Assembly: GCF_020073745.1 (NCBI RefSeq)
Contig: NZ_JAIRAU010000001.1
Coordinates: forward strand, 1,116,001 to 1,180,000
Length of the DNA stretch: 64,000 nt
Source of the DNA: Nannocystis pusilla
Lineage (GTDB): Bacteria > Myxococcota_A > Polyangia > Nannocystales > Nannocystaceae
Direction: 5' to 3'
The notes under the pieces are model-generated. The model was not told where the DNA came from and made no database searches. It worked only from the letters and a program-made list of their open reading frames with translations. Numbering within the stretch: position 1 is the stretch's first letter; each line of letters starts with the position of its first letter. Below are positions 8,884 to 15,258 of the stretch, piece by piece. The position numbers were made by a program, and so were the translations under genes.

Positions 8884-8905
8884 GGCATGTCCGAGAGGAC
8901 ATGCC
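8884..8905. repeat. Perfect single hairpin unit with GAGA loop
   Basis: GGCATGTCC at 8884-8892 pairs perfectly with GGACATGCC at 8897-8905 around a GAGA (GNRA-type) loop. It lies eight bases past the stop of the FG-GAP lipoprotein gene, the place of a terminator, but no T-tract follows. It is the cleanest example of the unit in the window. Confidence 0.9.
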
Positions 8906-8912
8906 GCATCGC

Positions 8913-11381
8913 TCAGCCCGGGCAGATGTCGAGGGCGTCGGCGCCGAGGTTGTTGCCGGGGTGGCAGTCGGCGATCTTGTCCTCGGGGTCGACGTCGACG
9001 TAGACGGTGCCGCCGCCCTGGAGGTTGGCGGTGCAGGTGACGGTCTCGCACTCGCCGGGCTTGAGCAGCTTGGTGGTGGTGGCCTCGCAGACGACGGTGG
9101 CCTGGTCGACGGGGGCGTTGGGGTCGGTGTTCTCGAGGAACTGGACGACGACGCCGTCCTGGACCGGGTTGGTGCCGCGGTTGCACACCTCGGCCTGGAG
9201 GTCGATCATGCCGCCCTGGTTCTGGCACAGGGTGCCGAGGTCGGTCAGCTCGATGGTGAGGTCGGCGATGTTGAGCTTGCCGGTGTCGCCCTGGTCGTTC
9301 TGGCGGAAGTTGTTGAGGCCGGGCTGCTGCCAGTTGTTGAGGAAGGCGGCGGCGGAGGGGATGCGGGCGTCGTCGGTGACGTGGGTGATCGAGTATTGAT
9401 ATTGGTTCCACACCGGGCGCGAGTTGGCCCAGCGGTCGAGCGGGTCGCGGTAGACGACGAAGCCGGGGCGCGCCACGAAATCGGCGGCCATCGGGTAGAG
9501 CGGGTCCTTGGCCGGGCAGGAGTTGTAGTTGGTGCGCGGGACGACGATCTCGGTGGCGAAGTCGCCGTCGACGTCGGCGATCGACGGGTACTCGTTGCCG
9601 GTGCCGCTCGAGGCCGGGGCGCTGAACAGGACCACGCCGCTGCGGCCGTCGTAGACGCGGAGGTAGCACTCGTCGCGGTAGACGGCCTCGGCCGCGCCGT
9701 CGCCGTTGAAGTCGAAGATCGACGAGCCGGTGATGTTCGACGACAGGTCCTGCGAGGGCTGGACCCACAGCACGCCGTCGGGCAGGTTCTTGGCCATCTG
9801 CTCGGGGGAGCGCTCGCACTTGCCGCCGGGGCGCTCGGGCGGGCTCTCGCCGTTGAGGGCGGCGACGCAGTCGGGGTCGTAGACGGCGTAGTAGGTGGCG
9901 GCGGCGCTGGCGAACTCGACCTGGCCGTCGCCGTCGAAGTCGCTGATCGTGACCGGGCCGCCCTGGCCGATCACCTCGTTGGGCTTGGCGTACAGCTGGA
10001 TCGGGCCCCACACCGTCTCGCCGGTGATGCTCTGGATCCGCAGGCGGCCGATGCTGTTGCTGACGCTGAGCACCACGACCTCGGGGGTCTGCTCGGGGTC
10101 GACGCCGTCGACCACCGAGTAGAGGCCGGCGTTGGCGACGGCGACGTAGCCGCCGGGCTGGTTGGCCGCCATGAACCACGGCTTGGTGACCCACTCGCCG
10201 GCGACCGGGTCCCAGCCGGCGACGCGGCGGTGGTTGACGAAGTCCATGCCGCCGTCGAGGTCGACGTCGGCGATGACCGGCATGTGCGTCGCTCCGCTGG
10301 CGGCCCAGGTGGTGAGGAGGCAGCCGTCGCCGTCGAACACCTGGTCGCCGACGACGATCTCGGGGAACTCGTCGCCGTCGAGGTCGTAGATGCTGGGGCC
10401 GTAGGTCGCGCCCGCGCTGCCGAAGTTGAGGACGGTGTCGGTCTCGCAGTCGCGGCCGTACCACATGCGCTCGAGCTTCGGCGTGTCGCCGTCGTCGACG
10501 ATCCGGAACGCGTAGACGTTGAGCGGGCCGTTGTCGGCGTTGCTGGTGACGCGGTGGTAGCCGACCAGCTCGGGCCGGCCGCCCTGCGGGACGTCGCCGT
10601 CGAGGTCGCCGATGGCCCAGTGCGCGGAGTAGCCGGGGCGGTTGGAGTCGTCGGGCTCGTCGGCGCCGCCGGCCTGCAGCTGCAATTCGCAGGTGCGGCC
10701 GTCGAAGATCCGGAGGGTGCCGATCCGGCCCATGTTGCCGATCGTGGTCCAGGTGTTGAGGATGATCGAGGGCTGCAGCTTGTCGGGGTCGTTGTCGAGG
10801 TTGAGGTCGGCGACCATCGGGGTGGTGTAGACGTACGTCGACTTCGCGGTCGGGTCGTTCATCGGGTCGGCGACGCCGCTCCACTCGCACTGCACGACCG
10901 GCGTGATGCCCTCGGGGATGTCGTCCTTCTGACACTCGGGGTCGTTGATGACGCCCTCGGGGACGCCGTACGGGATGCACTCGCCGTCGGGGTCGCAGTA
11001 GGAGTCGCCGGGGCAGTCGTCGTGGGTGGTGCAGGTGCCGAGGTCAGGGATGCAGGTGTCGTACTTGCACTTGAAGTTGGCCGGACAGTCGCAGCCGCCG
11101 GTGGTCTCGGTGTCGCCCTGCGTGGCGCTCGGGTCGACCGGCTCGGTGGTCGAGTCGGTGCTCGTCGGGACGGGCGTGGTCTCGCTGCCGTCGCTGGCGG
11201 TGCCCGCCTCGCTGGTGGTCGGCGCGGCGGTGCCGGTGAGCGTGCCGAGGGTGTCGGTCTCGGTCGGGCCGGGCAGCGTGGGACCTACCATCTCGGTCGC
11301 CGAGCCCGTGCCGTCGTCGCTGCAACCGACCGTCGCCGCGACGGTCCACACACCCACCAGAGTCAATCGCCGTGTACGCAT
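8913..11381 (-). CDS. FG-GAP/VCBS-repeat surface lipoprotein
   Basis: 822 residues from ATG 11381. The signal peptide ends in a lipobox-like TVGC (about residue 20). A Ser/Thr/Gly/Asp linker of ~80 residues follows, then a Cys-rich segment (CDCPANFKCKYDTCIPD, CTTHDDCPGDSYCDPDGEC) and a long region of FG-GAP calcium-binding repeats (MVADLNLDNDPDK, IGDLDGDVPQGGRPE, IADVDLDGGMDFV, ISDFDGDGQVEFA, IADVDGDFATEIV). The last ~130 residues (ELTDLGTLCQNQGG, CEATTTKLLKPGECETVTC) resemble a CARDB-like adhesion domain. Seven-blade propeller architecture and surface location are inferred. Upstream are seven hairpin units; downstream is the perfect hairpin at 8884. Confidence 0.85.
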   Translation of the reverse strand: MRTRRLTLVGVWTVAATVGCSDDGTGSATEMVGPTLPGPTETDTLGTLTGTAAPTTSEAGTASDGSETTPVPTSTDSTTEPVDPSATQGDTETTGGCDCPANFKCKYDTCIPDLGTCTTHDDCPGDSYCDPDGECIPYGVPEGVINDPECQKDDIPEGITPVVQCEWSGVADPMNDPTAKSTYVYTTPMVADLNLDNDPDKLQPSIILNTWTTIGNMGRIGTLRIFDGRTCELQLQAGGADEPDDSNRPGYSAHWAIGDLDGDVPQGGRPELVGYHRVTSNADNGPLNVYAFRIVDDGDTPKLERMWYGRDCETDTVLNFGSAGATYGPSIYDLDGDEFPEIVVGDQVFDGDGCLLTTWAASGATHMPVIADVDLDGGMDFVNHRRVAGWDPVAGEWVTKPWFMAANQPGGYVAVANAGLYSVVDGVDPEQTPEVVVLSVSNSIGRLRIQSITGETVWGPIQLYAKPNEVIGQGGPVTISDFDGDGQVEFASAAATYYAVYDPDCVAALNGESPPERPGGKCERSPEQMAKNLPDGVLWVQPSQDLSSNITGSSIFDFNGDGAAEAVYRDECYLRVYDGRSGVVLFSAPASSGTGNEYPSIADVDGDFATEIVVPRTNYNSCPAKDPLYPMAADFVARPGFVVYRDPLDRWANSRPVWNQYQYSITHVTDDARIPSAAAFLNNWQQPGLNNFRQNDQGDTGKLNIADLTIELTDLGTLCQNQGGMIDLQAEVCNRGTNPVQDGVVVQFLENTDPNAPVDQATVVCEATTTKLLKPGECETVTCTANLQGGGTVYVDVDPEDKIADCHPGNNLGADALDICPG

Positions 11382-11517
11382 ATCGGCGGGACTGTACAGC
11401 AAACCCGCGGCGGCGCGGGCTCGCAGGCGCGCGTGCCGGCGAGCGCGTGCCGGCGCGACGCCGACGTCTGGTGGCCGCCCCGACCTGCGCCGGCGACGTC
11501 CGCGGGTGAAATCACCG

Positions 11518-11911
11518 GCTGGCTTTTGGGGCAGGTCGATGGGTCGCGCGACCGCCGCGAGGCGCGCGGGCGCGCCTGGCCTTGGGGACATGTGACAGCC
11601 GGGCGCGGGAGGAGACGGGAGACGGCTGTCCCCAGGGACAGGTGGGCGCGGCGACGCGCGGGAGGGGCGCGCCGGGATTCGTGAGCCGCGCGGCGGATGT
11701 CCGCAGGGACAGGTCGCGCGGCGGCGCGCGCGGGCGCCGGCGGGCGGCCGGGGCGTCCGAACGTCGTGGTCGGATGTCCGAAGGGACAGGTCGAGCTCGG
11801 GGCTCGGGCGCCGCACCGAGGATGTCCGGAGGGGCAGGTCGTGCGGCCGCGCGGGCAGGCGTGTGCACGGCCGTGCGCAGGGCGGGACCGGGCCTGTCCG
11901 GAGGGACAGGC
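11518..11911. repeat. Cluster of seven solitary hairpin units
   Basis: Eighteen-base units begin at 11518, 11575, 11625, 11696, 11773, 11821 and 11893, separated by 48-77 bases of unrelated GC-rich sequence. Most read [G/C][A/C]TG-TCC-N4-GGA-CAGG with loops such as GCAG, GAAG, GGAG and CCAG; those at 11518 and 11575 are degenerate. They occupy the 529-base gap between two leftward genes and nothing else is recognisable in it. Confidence 0.85.
11892..11911 (-). terminator. Hairpin abutting the amidohydrolase stop codon
   Basis: GCCTGTCC (11892-11899) and GGACAGGC (11904-11911) form a perfect eight-base-pair stem around GGAG. On the minus strand the stem starts within the TAG stop codon (11911-11913). 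There is no T-run, so intrinsic termination is unproven; position alone suggests a 3'-end function. Confidence 0.4.
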
Positions 11912-13026
11912 TACAAGACGACCATGCGGAGGGTGTCGGAGAAGCGCACGGGGGCGCCGCCGGGGGGGGCGACGAGCCGGCCGTCGCGGGCGAGCAGCTC
12001 GCCGCGCAGGACGGTGGCGACCGGCCAGCCGTGGTAGCGGACGCCGGCGTGGGTCTGCTCGGCGCCGAGGTCGACGAGGACGAGGTCGGCGTCGTAGCCG
12101 AGGGCGATCCGGCCCTTGCGGGCGACGTTGTAGATCCGGGCTGGCCCCGAGGACAGGAGCTCGACCAGCTGCGGCAGGCCGAGCCGGCCGGCGTGGACGT
12201 GCTCGAGCATGGCCGGCAGCAGCAGGTGCGGACCGCCGGGGGCGGCCTCGGGGCCGCTGCCGAGGGCGTCGACGAGGCCGCCGGCGACGGCCCGCCACAG
12301 CGCGGCGGCGGTCGGCGCGTCGGGGTCGAGGTCGGCGGCGGCGAGGCCGACGGTGGCGAGCTCGCGGTGCTGCGTCAGCAAGGCCAGGGCCTCGTCGCCG
12401 TCGACGCTGGAGGCGTGGACGCGGCGACCTGCCCGTTTGGCCATGTTGAGGAAGCGCTGGAGGGCGCGCGCGGCGTCGCCCTCGTCGCGGTAGAGGTCGA
12501 CGGCGGCGCCGGCGGCGACCGGCTCGGGGTGCGGGTCGGGCTCGCACGAGACGGTGACGCGACGCTGACCGCAGAAGAGGGCCCGGTGCAGCGGCTCGTC
12601 GTCGGTGCCGAGCGAGAGGACGACGCCGCTGCAGCCCGGGAGGCGCTCGAGCCGGTCGAGGTCGTCGAGGTGGTCGGTGGCCGCGGCGATGAAGAAGGCG
12701 TAGTCGCAGTGGGCGCGGCCGCGCGCCCGCGAGAGCTTGTCCTCGAGGCCGGCGGCGGTGGTCGGGTGCGGGTGCGCGTCGAACACCGCGGTGACGCCGG
12801 CCAGCACGAGGGCGCTGCCGCCCTCGTCGCGCAGGTAGCCGCCGGTGTCGAGCACGCCGGGCAGGACGTGCAGGTGACGCGCGTCGAGCTCGCGCTCGGC
12901 CTCGGCCCCGGCGAGGTCGCCGATCGCCACGACCCGACCGCCGGTCACCCCCAGGTCGCAGACGGCGACCGAACCGTGGAGCGCGCATGTCCCGCCGCGG
13001 ACGAGGAGGTCGAAGGGGGGAGCCAT
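11911..13026 (-). CDS. Dihydroorotase-like amidohydrolase lacking the HxH metal site
   Basis: 371 residues from ATG 13026. The fold signatures of cyclic amidohydrolases are present: FDLLVRGGTCALHGS at the start, VLPGVLDTGGYLRDEGG at about 55-71, HASSVDGDEALALL, a GGPHLLLPAMLEHVHAGRLGLPQLVELLSS segment like the dihydroorotase C-terminus, and KGRIALGYDADLVLVDL. In active members PG(V/I)(I/V)D is followed by xHxH; here the residues are Thr-Gly-Gly-Tyr. It is therefore probably not catalytic in the normal way, like the non-catalytic PyrC-like subunits known to pair with aspartate transcarbamoylase. A single hairpin unit (12428-12445) falls in frame at NMAKRAGRR. Confidence 0.65.
   Translation of the reverse strand: MAPPFDLLVRGGTCALHGSVAVCDLGVTGGRVVAIGDLAGAEAERELDARHLHVLPGVLDTGGYLRDEGGSALVLAGVTAVFDAHPHPTTAAGLEDKLSRARGRAHCDYAFFIAAATDHLDDLDRLERLPGCSGVVLSLGTDDEPLHRALFCGQRRVTVSCEPDPHPEPVAAGAAVDLYRDEGDAARALQRFLNMAKRAGRRVHASSVDGDEALALLTQHRELATVGLAAADLDPDAPTAAALWRAVAGGLVDALGSGPEAAPGGPHLLLPAMLEHVHAGRLGLPQLVELLSSGPARIYNVARKGRIALGYDADLVLVDLGAEQTHAGVRYHGWPVATVLRGELLARDGRLVAPPGGAPVRFSDTLRMVVL
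12428..12445. repeat. Single hairpin unit inside the amidohydrolase-like gene
   Basis: CCTG 12428, cccgtttggc, CATG 12442. Eighteen bases, in frame. Confidence 0.55.
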
Positions 13027-13248
13027 GGCGCGCCGGGGACTATGCCAGGAGCCGCCTGGCCCGTCGAGGCGAGGCCGGCGCAGGGGCGTCCCCCGGGCCC
13101 CGACGAGGGGCCGCTCGCAGGGGCGGGCGATGCGGGGGAGACGTGCGCGGGGAGGCGGCGGCGCTGCCGCGTCCGCAGGCCCGAGAGGCCGGGGAAATCG
13201 GCCACCGCCGCGCGAGGTGGTGCGTCGGTGGAGGCGTCGATGCCGCCG
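13027..13248. other. Intergenic region, nothing recognised
   Basis: 222 bases of very GC-rich sequence between the amidohydrolase-like start and the upstream lipoprotein's stop. No 14-base-period chain, promoter or hairpin stood out. Confidence 0.5.
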
Positions 13249-14391
13249 TCACGGGACGACGCAGACCGCGGCGACGGCGACGTCCCACGGCCAGGAGGGA
13301 TCGTTCGGGTTGCACGCGAAGTTCTGGACCCGCTGGAACTCGAACAGGTACGTGCCGGGCGTGTCGGGGGCGACGAAGTCGGTGACGGCGTGGTCCATTT
13401 GACCGTCACAGCCCGCAGGACCGCTGTAGAAGCAGGCGGCGGTGGTCTCGTCCGGGATGCCGATGTAGCCCTGGTTGATGCAGCCGGGGCACGGGCAACT
13501 CTTGATGGTCCAGTCGAACTGCAGCTGGATGGCGGCGCCGGGGCTGACGACGATGACCGGCTTGTCGGTGGCGGTGAAGAACACGTCGGCGATCGTCACT
13601 TCGTCCGGGGTCATGGCAGGATCGGGGAACAGGACCGCCTCGGGGCCGTCGTAGGCGCAGAGATCGCAGGCGTCGCCCTGTCCGTCGCCGTCCGCGTCGG
13701 CCTGCTCGGGGTCCGGATCGTCGGGGCAGACGTCGCAGGCGTCGCCGATCAGGTCGGCGTCACCGTCGAGCTGTTCGGGATCGGCAGCCGCGGGGCAGAG
13801 GTCGCAGGCGTCGCCGATCAGGTCGGCGTCACCGTCGAGCTGCTCGGGGTCGGCGACGGCGGGACAGAGGTCGCAGGCGTCGCCGATCAGGTCGGCGTCA
13901 CCGTCGAGCTGCTCGGGATCGGCAGCGGTGGGGCAGAGGTCGCAGGCGTCGCCGATCAGGTCGGCGTCGCCGTCGAGCTGCTCGGGGTCGGCGACGGCGG
14001 GACAGAGGTCGCAGGCGTCGCCGACAGTGTCCTCGTCGGCGTCGGCCTGATCGAGGTTGGACACGCCCGGGCAGTTGTCGGCGTCGTCGCACAGGGTGTC
14101 GCCGTCGCCGTCGGCGCAGCCTGTGGTCGTGGTGGTCGTCGTGTCGACGGTGGTGGCGGTGCCCGTGGTGGTGTCGCTGGTCGTCGGCTCGCCGCCGGTC
14201 GACGTCGAGGTCGTCGATGGGGCGTGGGTGGTCGGCTCTGCCGTGGTCGGCTCGGGGCCGGACGTCGAGGCGCCCGTGGTGGTGCCCGTGGTCGTGCCGG
14301 TGCTCGTGCCGACCGTCGTGTCGGAGGTGTTGCCGCCACACCCGACGAGCGCGACGAGTACGATCCACTTCTTCACTCGCGTGTCACTCAT
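13249..14391 (-). CDS. Thrombospondin-type-3-repeat lipoprotein
   Basis: 380 residues. Signal peptide MSDTRVKKWIVLVALVGC with lipobox-like ALVGC (Cys 18); a Thr/Ser/Gly linker to about residue 95; then calcium-binding thrombospondin type 3 repeats (GDGDTLCDDADNCPGVSN, LDGDADLIGDACDLCP) at about 95-255. The C-terminal ~125 residues contain several Cys (CPCPGCINQGYIG, ACFYSGPAGCDG) and a GTYLFEFQRVQNFAC segment, probably a secreted beta domain. Surface-exposed stalk architecture is inferred from the repeats. ATG at 14391 begins the signal. Confidence 0.85.
   Translation of the reverse strand: MSDTRVKKWIVLVALVGCGGNTSDTTVGTSTGTTTGTTTGASTSGPEPTTAEPTTHAPSTTSTSTGGEPTTSDTTTGTATTVDTTTTTTTGCADGDGDTLCDDADNCPGVSNLDQADADEDTVGDACDLCPAVADPEQLDGDADLIGDACDLCPTAADPEQLDGDADLIGDACDLCPAVADPEQLDGDADLIGDACDLCPAAADPEQLDGDADLIGDACDVCPDDPDPEQADADGDGQGDACDLCAYDGPEAVLFPDPAMTPDEVTIADVFFTATDKPVIVVSPGAAIQLQFDWTIKSCPCPGCINQGYIGIPDETTAACFYSGPAGCDGQMDHAVTDFVAPDTPGTYLFEFQRVQNFACNPNDPSWPWDVAVAAVCVVP
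13732..14076 (-). repeat. 69-bp coding tandem repeats, five copies
   Basis: The start of the repeat (GTCGCAGGCGTCGCC on the plus strand) recurs at 13732, 13801, 13870, 13939 and 14008, exactly 69 bases apart, encoding 23-residue TSP3 units. The middle copies are nearly identical, indicating recent duplication or conversion. Confidence 0.9.
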
Positions 14392-14424
14392 CGGTCCATC
14401 ATAGCGGAGCTTTGCGGGCGAGGG

Positions 14425-15192
14425 TCACGAGGCGGGGCGGCGGGGCTTGCCGGCGACGAGCAGCTCGAGGCCGTCGAGGACGCGCTCGAGGCCGAAGGCG
14501 AAGGCGCCGGCGGGGTCGTGGGCGCCGTAGGTCTCGCCGGCGACCTGGCCGACGCGCGCGGCGATCGGGAAGCGCTCGGCGTCGAAGACCTCGGCGAGGA
14601 AGGGGCCGACCTGGGCCCACCACTCGCGGTCGGTCATGCCGGTGCGCTCCTTGACGGTGCGCTCGCGGGCGGCGCCCCGCACGGCGCCGGCGACGTAGTC
14701 GAGGACGAGGGTGAGGGCGCGGTCCATCTCGAGGTCGTCGAGGCCGATGCCCTCGAGGGCGGACAGCTCGAGGTGATACTTGGCGATCGAGTTGGGGCCG
14801 AGGCCGGGGCGGTGGGTGACGACCTCGATCATCCACGGGTGGCGCAGCACGAGGGCCCAGTTCTGGCGCGCGACGTCGGCCAGGCGCTCGCGCCACGTCG
14901 CGCCGGTGGGAGCGCGGATCTCCCCCATCAGCGCGTCGAGCATCAGGTCGATCAGCTCGGGCTTGCCGGGCACGTAGGTGTAGAGCGACATCGGCGAGAC
15001 GCCGAGATCCTCGGCGACGCGGCGGGTCGTCAGGGCCGCGAGGCCCTCGGCGTCGACCAGCGCGATCGCGGCGGCGACCACGTCGGTGACCGAGAGGCGG
15101 GCCTTCGGGCCGCGCGAGGGGCGAGGCGCCCGGCCCCACAGCAGCTCGAGGGTCTTGCGCGGGTCGCCGCGGCCGGAGATGTCGTCGCTCAT
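14425..15192 (-). CDS. TetR/AcrR-family transcriptional regulator
   Basis: 255 residues. The helix-turn-helix lies at about 33-80 (SVTDVVAAAIALVDAEGLAA, TTRRVAEDLGVSPMSLYTYV, GKPELIDLMLDALMGE), with the typical MSLYTYVPGKPEL. The C-terminal domain resembles the TetR C-terminal ligand/dimer domain (WMIEVVTHRPGLGPNSIAKY, AVRGAARE). Effector unknown. No obvious divergent target; both neighbours are on the same strand. A hairpin unit (15239-15256) separates it from the TPR gene. Confidence 0.9.
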   Translation of the reverse strand: MSDDISGRGDPRKTLELLWGRAPRPSRGPKARLSVTDVVAAAIALVDAEGLAALTTRRVAEDLGVSPMSLYTYVPGKPELIDLMLDALMGEIRAPTGATWRERLADVARQNWALVLRHPWMIEVVTHRPGLGPNSIAKYHLELSALEGIGLDDLEMDRALTLVLDYVAGAVRGAARERTVKERTGMTDREWWAQVGPFLAEVFDAERFPIAARVGQVAGETYGAHDPAGAFAFGLERVLDGLELLVAGKPRRPAS

Positions 15193-15238
15193 GAGGGGCC
15201 TCGCGGGGGAGAAGAACTGTTGGCGGTGGACGGCCGGG

Positions 15239-15256
15239 GCTGCCTCTCGGGACAGG
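15239..15256. repeat. Single hairpin unit between tetR-like and TPR genes
   Basis: GCTG 15239, cctctcggga, CAGG 15253; it ends two bases before the TPR gene's stop (15259-15261). Confidence 0.75.
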
Positions 15257-15258
15257 TG

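Noticed and set aside
11518..11911. CRISPR-like array in an intergenic gap
   Set aside because: Repeats are about 18 bases and imperfect, spacer lengths vary from 48 to 77 bases, no cas genes nearby.
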